A stretch of DNA of 64,000 bases from Tubiluchus corallicola. Its lineage: Eukaryota; Priapulida; Priapulimorpha; Priapulimorphida; Tubiluchidae. Below, piece after piece: positions 49,801 through 61,260 of this stretch. The DNA lies in the NCBI GenBank assembly GCA_030141605.1, contig JAQGDQ010002373.1, positions 219,921 through 283,920 on the forward strand, given 5' to 3'. Both the position numbers and the translations under genes were made by a program. The number at the start of each line of letters is the position of its first letter. Positions within the stretch are counted from its first letter, which is position 1. Below the pieces are notes generated by a model. The model did no database searches and was not told where the DNA came from. It worked only from the letters and a program-made list of their open reading frames with translations.

Positions 49801-52800
49801 ACAGAAAAAAATATATGCATTACCATTTCCTCAGCTGTGGGAGGTTTCATCTGAATTGGGTGCTCAACGAGATTCGTAATGCCTTCAAATTCATCCTGAC
49901 CCTCCAGCCTCTTATCCAAGCTTTCGTAAGCCTCATTCTGGAGTATCACAGCGTCCCACCATTCTACGTCTGGAATCTCATCAGCTAGCAGCTCTTTCTT
50001 CGGGGCAATCTTCGTCAAGACCGTAGCAGATTGGATTCCAGTCTTCTTGGCAACCTGTACAGTGAGTTTTATGAGCAACATTATGAACTATTCTTTACAC
50101 CGTGCAGCAGATAGCACAAAAATCAATTTGCTAAAAAAGTACAAATAGGCTGTATACCATAAACTTAACACCTGTTGCAATATCTATTTTAATGGGATAA
50201 ATCTTTAAGTTAGCTTTTTCCAAATGTAGCCATTTTGTGCCATTCAGTAGAATTATGATGTCAGAACTGGAGCCCTATCAATCATCCAGAAATGTTTTCT
50301 CTAGGCTAGGTACATAATACTTTACAATGTATTTTGAAATGACAGGATCTTGGGCTTTTTACTGATGATGCCATCATCAATAAGCTTGAAATTATGACCC
50401 CTGTTACCTATTAAAGTTTTATTCTGTCGGCTAAGTTCTTTCGGCTAAATAATGAACTAAAAATGAACCTTAAAATCCATAATTTCTTGTTCAAATGCGG
50501 TGGAAGGTTAAAATTTCCAAAAACCAAGTCAATAACTAAAGAATGCTAAGTTACAATCTGTTCATAGCAGCAAAACATCTGGTTCTTTTTAAATATACTT
50601 CCAATGAAGTGGAAATGTAAAACAAATGCAAAAAACTTCAGAGCTTGTCAACTCCCAGTTATATTAGTTAAGATTTCGTAGTTATTCTACAGATTTAGCA
50701 GGAATTGAAAATTGAAAAGTAACAGGTGTACAATCCACTAGGTAAAACTGTACTTTGTACCTGTGCAATTTCCTTCTGTAACTTTTCCAACTGCGCTTTT
50801 GTCTTGAGTCGTTGTTCCATCTGTACATATCGACCGTGTTCGACAAAGTGGAACTTCCTTCTAGTTCTTTGCGACATCTTCGCTGGCATGCGCGGATCAA
50901 AGAATTTACTAGCTTCTGAAAGCTCTTCTGGAAGCTTCTCCTGGAGGACCATTTTAAATTCTTCCCTTCGTTTCGCGCGAATGTTTGCTTTCAGGGTTGG
51001 AGTATACTGAGGTATCTGTAAAAAGGAAAAAAACCTGTCACTACAACCTCAATTCACTTTCATATTGTTTGATAATCTTGTACTCGCAAAAATGTTAGTT
51101 ATAACGGGGTTAACAGTCACTAGACTTTTTTGGTATTTGGATATTAAGTTTGAAACACCGTATATTATAATATATTAAAATATTGTATTATAGTTTTTTG
51201 AGAAATAACTCGAATATTGCTGTACCTGCATTAAAGCAGCTGCTATTAACAGTTGTAATTTTAGGACAAAAGACGCTGCATTAAATATAATGCAAACAAA
51301 TAATACATCTGGTAAGTTAAACTTGAAAATTTCGCAATTTTACCCAAAAATGTTTATATAGGTTTAGAAATCCGCATACAAAAAAGATAAGAAACACTGA
51401 ATTTACAAGTTTAACATTTTTAGGCTCATTCACCATTCAAGTTTTTTGAAATGAGCAATATTGCATAAGTAAAATATAATCAGCAAGGGAGCCAAAAAAA
51501 ATTCAAAAGGGAGGAGACAGAGAGACCATCTTGTGAGAGAAAGGGAGGGAGAAGGAGCAAGCATTACAAGTAAACTGTAAGAGACAATTTTATCTGACTT
51601 CCTAAGACAAAACATGAATAAAATAATGCAAACATACATGTATAGCTTTGCCCGAAGAATCCACTGTGCGACCTTCATCATCAAGAATCAGTGGTGTTGG
51701 TCCTTTTGACGGATCCAGAACGGCTTTCGCTGCTTCGGCACCTGAGAGTGTTACTAAGAGATTTGGCTTTGCTGTAAGATGTGCCTAAAATACGGTTAAC
51801 AAAATACGAGTAAAAAATAGCATCAAATTAATTTGACAGTATCAATGGATTTCCCTAACAGTGCCCCAATTTTTATTGTACTAGATAGAATCACAATTGG
51901 TTTATACAGTAAGAGCCGCTTAATAGACTCACTTTGGGATGGAAGAGTTCTGTGCCAATTAAACGACTGAGTCTATTGTCCGATAGCTATAGTATTGTTA
52001 GTATAGAAATACAAGCCATCACTCCTCAGCTTAGAATGCGCTGCAAAGGCTGAGAGAGCTTTAAATTTTATGCTCCATTTTTCAAAATTAACTCTATGCT
52101 CTTAGCTGATCTATGACGTTTACGCTTAAAAAGTCGCAAAGAATACATCGGTGACATAACAGCAACAGTTAACTAATTAAGATTTCATGAAAAGCAGCAA
52201 GAACTTCAAAGGGAAACCACTAGACATGTGATTAAAAGTTTACGTTCCACAAATTCTTGGACAAGGAGGTTAAATGCAGCAGACGAATGGGTGACAGGTT
52301 CAAAGCAAAACTGTTACACTAGCATTTCAACACATGATAAACGTACTTTACACGTACTTCTAAGTGCATCATAGTACACAAAAATAAGGAACAGTTGCTA
52401 CTTTTATACCACAATAAGTGGCATTAAAAGTAGTAAAAGCTCTTTGGTCACATGCAAGTATCTTATTTTAAGTACGTAAAGCAAAAATATTGAGCCAGTT
52501 AAGCGGAGCTATATGAGTTACTTGCCGACTGTTTTTATGTACATTTGAGTGGAAGCGGCCCGTACTAGACATTTTTGTGTCAATTAAGCGACTGATTCTA
52601 TTAACTGTGAGTCTAGTAAATGGCTCCTACTGTATAACTAAATCGCATGCTGCAAGAAATCTCAAATGGTAAGCTAAGTTATGCTCTTTTGGGTTATGAA
52701 AATCACTCTGATATCTCATGTAAGCTTCTAGTTAGCTGCTGGGAAAACAGAAGGTCTCTGATTCTAATACCAATGGAGGTGCTAGATTTTTCAATGTCAA

Positions 52801-55800
52801 TGTAGTTCAGTACCACTCATGAATTTATTGGATTGACATCACAAAGTCTTGATAGAGCATAAACTACGATTCTCCCGTGAATCGCCTCTAGCGGCTTGTA
52901 GAGTAAATTTGAAGTCTGAAAAGTCAGGCCGTGAGAGTGCCTCTGTGGTGTAATAGCCCAAAAAGGAGAAGGTCTTGGGTTCTAGTCTCAGTAGAGGTGC
53001 AAAATTTTTGATAAAAAAAATAACAGACAACAACATGTGTAGTACTTAACACTATTTCATTTAAGACTTAAAAAAAGGTTTCCAAGCAAGATTAAGTGTG
53101 GGAATAAATTTGTCGTCGCTCTTGTAAACGTGATAGTGTAAAAGTTCTACATGTCACCGACAAGTAAAAATGCTTTACCGCACGCTTTCTAGCATTCACA
53201 CTGTTTTTACTGAAAACTGCTCTATTATTGCACCAGTATGTGCCAGGTTAGTTTAAGACATAACAAAAAGGAATGACTAATGCAGAATGTTAATTAGCAG
53301 CTCACACCTGTATCCTTGCTTGTATTTCAGCAGCTCTTTTAGCCTTGTCTTCAAGAGCATTGTTCTGCACTCCCGGCTGGACTGGCTGCAAACAGTTAAA
53401 TAACAGAGCTGTTGAAAACGGTTTAAACCCGCATGTACAAAAATGCACATGTAAAATATCATACAATAAAAAGATTACATTGAAAATAAATTTCTTACAC
53501 ATTTTTCTGGATTACTTTTTATGTATGCAAATTCTCTATGCAAAAATTTGCTTCTAAAAACTATGTATCACCTATTAAATGTAACGGGTTGCTAGTAATG
53601 CATAGTTATTACAAAAATACTAACTAGAAAATACTAAACATTGGTCCAAGCGAGGTCGTGTAATTCAAAGTAAAGTGCTAAGGTTAGATAATTTGAACAA
53701 TTAACTTGAACTTATTCAAGACAGCATATGTAGGTTAAGATGAACCAAGTAAGAAGATACACATCAGCAAGACAAGTACAAAAGCCGTTCCAACCAGCTT
53801 TATCATAACAAAAAAAAACTGTTCAAGGAAAAAGTAGAAAAATCACGGCAGAGAAATTATTGGTGATCTAACTTTGAGTAGAACTCGAATGTGCAAGAAA
53901 AACTTGTGAATTCTTTTCCTCATAATTTGATAATTCATGACTTTAAATAAGTTTATTTGATATAATACTTTAAAGAATTAAAGGCTTACTTACTATTAAA
54001 TTTAACTGTTTCTTTCGTTCTTCTATCATTCTCTGTGCATTTGCCATCATATCCTGAATTTGTATTGCTGTAAGCATCCCTGGACTCGGTTTATTCGGAT
54101 CTGGACCAGGAATAGGACCATCTTCCTGCGTTTCCTACCATAATCAAACCAAACGACAATTACTAACTCTGTTCAACGATTAATCACAATAGAAAATTTG
54201 ATTATCCATTTGGAAATTATGTGCATATGTGCATGTAGGAAATTGTTGAATAAATAAAGTATCACCCAGAAAATGAATTTTCAGATTTTTTAAGATACAT
54301 GTACTTGATTACAGAACAAGTTTCCCATTCATTCAATAATATCTCGAAATAAATCGGTATATTGCAACGTGTCAAATCAGTTCCAGTGAGCCATTAAATG
54401 CTAACAGTAACAGGTCTGTAACATAAATGCGAGCAAAGTAGCAACATCAAGATATCTAGGACTTTAATCAATAATTTGCTTGGCTAGACTTGCAGCAACA
54501 AATCAATTGAGTAAACAAATTAGTGGGACAGTTTTTACAGATTATTCAGCAGTGGTTCTTCTGTGCTACTGTCAGAGGAGTCAAGGACGCCACAACTTTT
54601 TAAAATGTGGGCCTATGTTGTGCAAAACTAGGCCCACACAATATACATTGTACTATTATTACGCAAATGTTCTGCAAGACTGAAATAGACTTACTTGAAT
54701 TTTAAAAATATACTTAATCAGTTAATACTGTATGCTTCCATGGTGTCTGATTTCCACGCATAAGATAATGCTGCTCCCTTGACAACTGTCGATTTGACGC
54801 CACTAATTTTTTCAGGACATAATTTATTACAAGAATTGCATAGCAGTAATTGCTATACAAATTAAATTTGCTTTGAAACTACACTTCTGTTCTTCGACAT
54901 ACCTACTTAAAATTGCAAAGGAACCCAGGAATGAGTTGCTGACAACCAAAACTGGCAGGGTCAAAGCATGATTTTCAAATTTTTAGAGAATTATTTATAT
55001 TAACATTCTCAGTCTCAATTACTATTATAGTATGTGTATGGAAAAAAAACAGTTCAGAACATACTAAAGAAACACGACCATGTTTAAAAATTACGTAATA
55101 ACAATTATTCTCCAAGTTTCTCATCCATCTATGAACTTCTTACCAAAAGGCAAGTATATATGCCAATATATACTTAACTATTAAATATTGCTAAGCACAT
55201 TCATGCGCTATAAAGGCATCTGGTTAATTGTTCAGTAGCTGCCTATGTCAGGTAATAGTATTTTGCTATTATTTTTAATGACTACTTAGCAAAGAGACAG
55301 CATCCATAAATTGATTGTTAATTTTGAAATAATGAATATTAATTTTGCACACTGGTTTAGTTTTTGGTTTCTCCTTCTTGTCGTCTCTTTTTGGTCGTTT
55401 TGCCTCCTCCCGGCTGCCATTAATTTCTTCACTGTACCTGCAAAAGCAAATTACATAGACCTTAAAGCATTACTGAAATTATCAAAAGTACTCACTCTCC
55501 AAGACAACATTCAATGCTCAATAGCAACGTCTACTTAAAGTAGCTCGTAGTGGCAGGACCACTCGTAAACAATTCTCCGGACAAACACCCATCTCCTTAC
55601 TAACCAAGCTTGGTTCGCTTAACTTAAAGCTCTAACCACGAACAGCGACCATTCAGCTATTAAAACTAAGAGACACGACGAAGTCTGCAAATATGAATAG
55701 CTATTTTTCACAAAAACCTCTTCCTGCTACTTGAATCTCTATCTCGTTTGCCGTCTTCTTTTCTGTCTTTCCTACGATCATCCTCATCATCAAATCGTCG

Positions 55801-56877
55801 TCGTTTGCTGGCTTTTTCTTCGTCAGTTGACTCTTGTTTCACCTGAATGAAAATAAGCAAATAAAACTTCATATGTGCAGTAAGTACGCCATCATCACAG
55901 AAAAAGAACTGTCTCCAACATTCACGTCTGAATTATTTACCCAAGGTCTTTATTTTTACTTAATGTATCAGCTTATCTAATTAGCTAGTTTTACTATAGT
56001 GCAAGAAAACTAGCTTTTTGAAATGTCAGTGCACTATTAAGATAAAATCAAAAATGAATCTTAACACAAAGATTTTGTAAAAGAAGACAACTTTGTTAAC
56101 GAATGTTGTAGTTTTAGATTTCAAAAACAATTGCAGGTAGTACATGCACAGTACATGTACAGGCCATACATGCAGAAAAAATTGACAGATCACTAATTTT
56201 TAACATTAGTGAGTTAGACCCTGCTAAAATTTACTCTTCCCAATCACAAATCAAACAATTTTTTCGAGAAAAAAATTGACGAAAATGGCTGTTAATCAAT
56301 ATACAATTATTAAAAGTTGGTAATTTTCTAATAAGCAAACAATATTCAAAACACTTTAGGCAAAATAAATCATCTTTTATGTAATTCAGTGTGCTTAACA
56401 CATTATCAACATTGACACAATTCATGCCCCATTTAGTTATTGTCAAGGCGAGCAGCAGTTTCTGTATATTACATGTGGTTTAAAACAAGTGGTGCAAAAC
56501 ATGATTAGTTGGATGAGTTAATTTCCAAACTAATCACAAGAGAGAAATGAATTTCATAGAATTTTAAAATATTAAACAACACAGCACAATTTGGAAAAAA
56601 AATGAAGAACTAAAATATTGTTACTTGCCTTTCCCAAATCAAAAGCTTGGTCTTGAATATCCTTAAAAGCTCGCAAAAGTTTTTCAGACAATTTCTCTGC
56701 TTTCTTCTCATCCAGGTAACGAGCCAGCTTGCGTACCATTTTCTTCTTCTCATACTGTTTTTGATAGCAATTGACGGAAGCCGACTCTAAATGCGGTTCA
56801 CTATAACCTAAAAACTTGTACACAACTTTTTCAATCTTTGGTCGTGCTGCTTCCACCTCACTCTTAGACAGAGACAT
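46801..56877 (-). CDS. PRPF3: PRPF3, U4/U6 small nuclear ribonucleoprotein Prp3 (10 exons)
   Basis: Exons, high to low: 56877-56629, 55842-55718, 55437-55353, 54134-53994, 53385-53308, 51784-51638, 51015-50761, 50054-49824, 47869-47681 and 47394-46801. All joins are in frame and give 697 residues (human 683). Residues 1-83 form the N-terminal PWI domain ([18 protein letters not shown]). A charged, low-complexity linker follows (84-153), then [13 protein letters not shown] and [11 protein letters not shown]. The PRP3 domain (about 290-520) includes [36 protein letters not shown] and [20 protein letters not shown]. The C-terminal DUF1115 domain (about 550-690) includes [29 protein letters not shown] and [17 protein letters not shown]. 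The protein is an essential part of the U4/U6.U5 tri-snRNP, binding the U4/U6 duplex with PRPF4 in the nucleus. Intron 1 has a GC donor; intron 3 has a weak donor (CCA/GTGTGC). Several transposons lie in its introns. Confidence 0.96.
48073..49519. mobile_element. Tigger/pogo-like TIR element, interrupted by a second element
   Basis: Begins CAGTCAAACCTCGTTATAAC and ends with the inverted CAGTCAAACCTAGTTATACT, with TA at 48071-48072 and 49520-49521. Such ends are typical of Tigger/pogo-like elements. Its own sequence is about 670 bp; the rest is the nested element at 48674-49452. No transposase is visible. It lies in PRPF3 intron 8. Confidence 0.85.
48674..49452. mobile_element. TA-flanked TIR element, copy 2, nested in the Tigger-like element
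   Basis: Same family and orientation as 3899-4709: CAGTAGTTGCCGCTTAATAG at one end, inverted CAGTAGTCGCCGCTTAATTG at the other, with TA on both sides. Its insertion splits the older element at 48073-49519. Confidence 0.85.
51907..52632. mobile_element. TA-flanked TIR element, copy 3 (opposite orientation)
   Basis: CAGTAAGAGCCGCTTAATAG at the start and the inverted CAGTAGGAGCCATTTACTAG at the end, with TA at 51905-51906 and 52633-52634. The internal sequence matches the other two copies in reverse (for example the CCAAGAATT..TGGAAGCTAA block). It lies in PRPF3 intron 5. Confidence 0.8.
52723..53000 (+). mobile_element. Two tRNA-derived SINE-like heads in tandem
   Basis: At 52939-52998 a tRNA-like segment has GCCTCT at the start pairing with AGAGGT at the end, an A-box-like TGGTGTAATAG and a B-box-like GGTTCTAGTCTC. 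A more degraded relative (GATTCTAATACC, TGGAGGTGC) lies at 52723-52784. No anticodon loop fits a working tRNA. This resembles SINE promoters rather than tRNA genes. Confidence 0.45.
56623..56629 (-). promoter_or_regulatory. PRPF3: GC-type 5' splice site of PRPF3 intron 1
   Basis: The exon ends GGGAAAG and the intron begins GCAAGT. Apart from the C it is a perfect donor match, as usual for GC-AG introns. No GT in the vicinity restores the frame to the next exon as well. Confidence 0.75.
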
Positions 56878-56885
56878 GATGACAG

Positions 56886-56905
56886 CTGTATTTGAGGAAA
56901 AATAA
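56886..56905 (-). promoter_or_regulatory. Splice-acceptor-like site just before the PRPF3 start codon
   Basis: On the minus strand a pyrimidine-rich stretch (ttatttttcctcaaatacag) ends eight bases before the ATG. Confidence 0.5.
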
Positions 56906-58301
56906 AATGAGCTACCACTAAAGCTTTATTCCCGAAACTAGAATCCTTTGTCTGGATAAGTCAATAAATCTCAGGACTTTATACATAAGTATCCATGAGT
57001 GTCATGTCTTATTACATCTGAAAGAATGCACACAAATTTATTTTAGAATCTTCAAACATTTTGGCTAAATCAATTGAAGAGTGATTACTTCACTAGACAT
57101 TTTGTCAGAATTACTAGCAGAAAGCAACCAGAAGAATATAATTATTTAATCTTACAGAATTAAAAGACATTAATTAAAAGGTCTTCTTAAAATGTTCTAC
57201 CAAAAACTTCTTAAAAGTTTTCTTACAACTTAATTACACTTGGGAGTGTTGCTTCCAATAAGCTTATTAATAATGGTCTTGGCTTCACTATTTAATTTGT
57301 ACATTAAAAAGGAATCACACGAGTCAACACTTAATTACCACAATCCCTTAATGATAACCGATAAAAACATTTTCCTACATCTCATAATAAATTATACAAT
57401 TCAGTTTTCATCTCCATTATACTCTAGTCCAATGTTAGATTTAATATCCCACTGTTATAATCTAATACTGTGAATGTGAAACCGTTTCTTATGTACCTCT
57501 GTTTCTATGTCCCCCCCCCCCCCCCGGTAAATTGCAAATGTTACTCTCTAATATTTCAACGTTACTTTTCATAAAGATTTTTTTCAAATAATTTCCTAAT
57601 AACAGAGGTTAAAAATCTGTTAATTCTCCTTTAGATCTCCCACCTTTGTACTTAGAGTTGATTATTATCTCTTTCAATCATTAGGTAGGTCATCAAGTAG
57701 CCCATATACCATAACAACAGCTATCAATGAAGTCAGTTGACTTTCCCTCTAACAGTTTTTAGTAAGTGGATGTAAACAAAGATTATGTTTCAAAGGATTA
57801 ACTATATTTTAAACAAGGAATTAGTATATTTCATAGAACAAAATTCTCAATTTTATTTTTAGTTGCTAGAAAGCAGTTTCAAAAATCCATAAATATGCAG
57901 GAAACGCGCCAATTTATGGGCGGCGGCGGTTCACTGGCTCCTCTTCACCTTTTCCAATATCAGCACAACCTATTAAATGTGCAAGAGCAGATTATTTTCT
58001 TCTATCATTATATGGTCGTTCCTAGTTCCGCATAGGAGTGTCATCCTTCGCACTCATTACATTTAGTTGTAACACGTTTTCTCTTAATTCCATAATTTCT
58101 CTAAATGCTCTTACTAATCATTGAAGCGTATCCATTTCAGTCAATGGGAACTGTTCTGAGCGTCACTGGGGGAATTTATAGCACTCACCAGATAGCCTAC
58201 CATATTTGATTCATGACTAGTAAAAGCACTTTCAAACTTTTGGCATCAAGTCCTACAAAATCCAGAGAACAGTTCCCCAAAGGTGGAGTAGGAGGTGTAG
58301 G
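56906..58301. other. PRPF3 upstream region, no gene recognised
   Basis: AT-rich sequence containing a run of 15 C at 57511-57525. The 57240-57473 ORF is chance-like. Any PRPF3 promoter and 5' non-coding exon should be here. Confidence 0.5.
57511..57525 (+). repeat. Poly-C run of 15
   Basis: Uninterrupted run of C, followed by ggtaaatt. Confidence 0.9.
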
Positions 58302-59206
58302 GAGCCGAGTGGACCACTGAGCCAAGTAGACCACTTCCGGTAAAACCGATGCGCTAAAAGTAGTGTCCTACATGGGCAGCCCAAGTAGGACACTAGCGAT
58401 TTTTGTCGAGAAACTTGCTCTGGCAAATCTTGTTTCCAGTTTATATTACCATTGTTTATAAGTATTGTTATGACATAATAAAGCATAAAACAAAATTTCT
58501 TTTAGAAACGGATATTCCTTGGCAATTTACAAATGCATTTCTTACAATAATTTCATCATTATGATTAACTCCATTAATATATCATAACATTAAACCTAGT
58601 ATCTAATGCTTTGAAGAGAGAAATTCTGCACACAGTTATTACAGAAATAATTGCAAATTTAAAAATGAGACAGATGCTGCTAAGCCTTCACAACACAAAA
58701 AAGTAATTTTTAACATTTAAGAAAAGCAAGGATAATTAGTTTTAATATTATCAGTAATATTGTAACATGTAGGGCACTGTCCTACATGGCTCGCTAGCCC
58801 ATGCAGGACACATAGATCGCTAGAACGTTTACTTATAAGAAAACAATTATTTGCCCAAGAGGTAGTGAAACGGATCACCTGTTTGTGAAGTGCGACAAAA
58901 TCAAAAATGATATACCTTAAACAAATGTTGAATTCGCAAAAAAGTGGTTTTTTTCACTTCAACAACATTAATATCGAAACCAAATTTAATATTGTCCGTT
59001 CTACCAGCTCAGAATAAAATTCTTTTATTTTATTAGATGTATAACAAATTATTCAACGTGTACTAACGTTTTTAATTATTATTATTACATAAACAAGCAC
59101 AACGGACGGTGTCAGTACAGTTAACGACTCAATTCGCGACCTGTCTCTAGTGTCCTACTTGGGCAGCCCTAGTAGACCAATTGGTCTACTTGGCTCCACT
59201 CGACTC
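58302..59206. mobile_element. Foldback-type element with repeated hairpins
   Basis: The ends are inverted copies over about 100 bp: GAGCCGAGTGGA ... GCCAAGTAGACCA and then AGTGTCCTAC...GTAGGACACT, the right copy having a 7-base deletion. The left arm contains its own hairpin (58361-58394: AGTGTCCTAC...GTAGGACACT). A related hairpin sits in the middle (about 58774-58811: TGTCCTACATGGC...GCAGGACA). No ORF of note. It abuts a LINE tail at its right end. Confidence 0.7.
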
Positions 59207-59400
59207 ATAACAGGAGGTTCACATTTGCAAAGGGAGTAATTAATGAGTGGAACATGTTGCTTGACGCTGTAGTTCAAGCCTCCAATCCTGCCCAGTTTAA
59301 GATTCGTCTTGATAGACACTAGAAATGCAATCCAGAAAAATATAAAGATCCCAGATTGCCACAATGGCAACACTCAGGAAATCTTGTGCTATACTTCATG
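59207..59400 (+). pseudogene. LINE reverse transcriptase C-terminal remnant
   Basis: The + strand reads FTFAKGVINEWNMLLDAVV then NPAQFKIRLDRH, a stop, and further similarity. This resembles the conserved FSQRVxNxWNxLPxxVVxAxS..FKxRLD segment after the reverse transcriptase domain in CR1- or RTE-like LINEs. The upstream part is missing where the foldback element begins. Confidence 0.65.
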
Positions 59401-59754
59401 ATCGCAGTGTGGCCACAAATTTTGTTAATTTTTATTTTAATAAAGTAAACAAGGAAGAGTGGAGAGGTCCATAAGCTGCTTATGCTTAACCTCTATCCTT
59501 CGACGGTAACGGTAATTTAACTTTTATAAACTGTTAACAAAAATTCAAAAACGTTACGTTTACGTTCATGCCTAAATCACCAGATTCACCACCAGGGCGC
59601 ACAACAGTAGCGTTGCCAATATACTTATAATTGCGAATGTAATTGCAGCATCGTTTTTGTTATTAGTCAAGCATCTGTACACACAATGAATTGTGCACAC
59701 GCCACACTAAAGATCATGTCAACACTCAACAGGTGAGCAATCTCTATCAGAAAG

Positions 59755-60909
59755 TAGGGATGAGCATTCTCTACCAGAAAGCGAATTCGAATCGAACCGA
59801 ATTTGTGACTTTCGAATTCGAATTGAGATTGAACGATTTTCGAACAAGTTTCCGGAACCACCAGTAAAAATTAGTCTTACAAAAATTATGCATGCATATC
59901 ACTAGATTTTGTTCTGCAATAAAACGACTAGTAATTTGTTTAAAGTTGTGCACAGAAATCACAGCTAAATTATGCTAATTGCATGACGTTTCAATCGTTT
60001 TAAGGATCAGGAAGAAATGTGATTGAAGTGCTGAATTATTAAAATCTATAGTTTTGGATTCGAATCGAGTTCGAACTAAAAAACTCGTTCGAATCGAATT
60101 CGAGCGTTCGAATTCGATTCGAATGTTCGATGCTCACCCCCTACCAGAAAGCGAATTCGAATCGAATTTGTGACTTTCGAATCGAACCGAAACTTTAGCA
60201 TTTCAAATTCGAATTGTGTTTGAAAGATTTTCGAGCCACCAGTAAACAGCGATCTTACAAAGATCATGCAAATTACTCAATTTTGTTCTGCAATAAAACC
60301 GCTAATAATTAATTAAAAAATGTAAAATTAATTAAAAATGTGCACAGGAATCACTACTAAATTGTGCTAATTGTATGATGTTTCAAGTGTTTTAATGATA
60401 AAGAATGTGTATGGCTGAAGTGCTCAATTATTCAAATCTATAATTTTAGGTTTGAATCGAATTCAAATTAAAAAAAACTCGTTCGAATCGAATTTGAACA
60501 TTTGATGCTCTCCCCAACATTAGAGCATTCTCAACTAGAAAGCAAATTTGTGTCGAATCGAATTTGTGACTTTCGAATTCTAGTTGAACCAAATTTCAGT
60601 ATTTCAAATCCAAATTAAATTCAAATACACTTTAAAAGATTTTTGAACTAGTAAAAAGTGGTCTTACAAAGATCGTGCATAGAACTGTATTTTGTTCTGC
60701 AGTAAAACCGCTCTATTAGATTGTTAAAAATTTCGCACAGAAAACGCAGCTAAATTGTGCTAATTGCATGCTTTCTCAAACATTTAAATGATAAAGAACA
60801 TATGTAGCTGAAGTCACGAATTATTCAAATTGATGATTGAAGGTTTGAATCAAATTCGACCTAAAAAAACTCGTTCGAGTCAAATTCAAACGTTCGATGC
60901 TCACTCCTA
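59755..60909. repeat. Tandem array of about three hAT-like MITE units with TTCGAATTCGAA arms
   Basis: Three related units of about 380 bp begin near 59755, 60138 and 60516. Each starts with an AGAAAGC(G)AATT..GAATCGAA..TTTGTGAC block, has a middle with TTTTGTTCTGCAATAAAACC, and ends with ACTCGTTCGAATCGAATTCGA and GATGCTCACCCC. Unit ends are inverted copies of unit starts, and the array as a whole opens TAGGGATGAGCAT and closes with inverted TAGGAGTGAGCAT. Confidence 0.85.
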
Positions 60910-61059
60910 TCCTACACTCGATAGGCAGGTAGTAGCCTAATAAGCCTTTTCTTAACATTTAAAAGCAGTTCAATTCCTTTAACTCCATTTTCAAACACTT
61001 AGCTGTTTGTTAGTGTGTCTATTAGTAATTAATTACATGATTAGTCTTTAAGCTGCTGT

Positions 61060-61260
61060 ATCAATTTCTTTACTGGTCTATTATTCATCATCTATTTGTC
61101 TCCTGTTAACAGTTTAATTAGTACATAATAAGCTCTGCCTATTGAATGTTTGTAAATCCACCACTGATGATGGCAGCAGCAGCTAGCCGAAACGTTTTCT
61201 GAGCCTAATCTGGGCAGAGGCATTTGTTTGGGACTTAAATCCTTGTGTTTTGGATTCTCT
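61060..61260 (+). mobile_element. Penelope-like element 3' end remnant
   Basis: Similar to 24970-25125: TTTAATTAGTACATAATAAGC, a TATT..ATGTTTGTAAA block, then CCACTGATGATGGC...GCCGAAACG at 61161-61194. This last block has a full hammerhead CUGAUGA and GAAAC core around a GGC/GCC stem. No coding part is recognisable. Confidence 0.5.

Noticed and set aside
50726-51010. 94-codon + strand ORF
   Set aside because: Antisense of PRPF3 exon 7.
52939-52998. Functional tRNA gene
   Set aside because: The B-box deviates (GGTTCTAGTCTC) and no proper anticodon stem-loop could be drawn; more like a SINE head.
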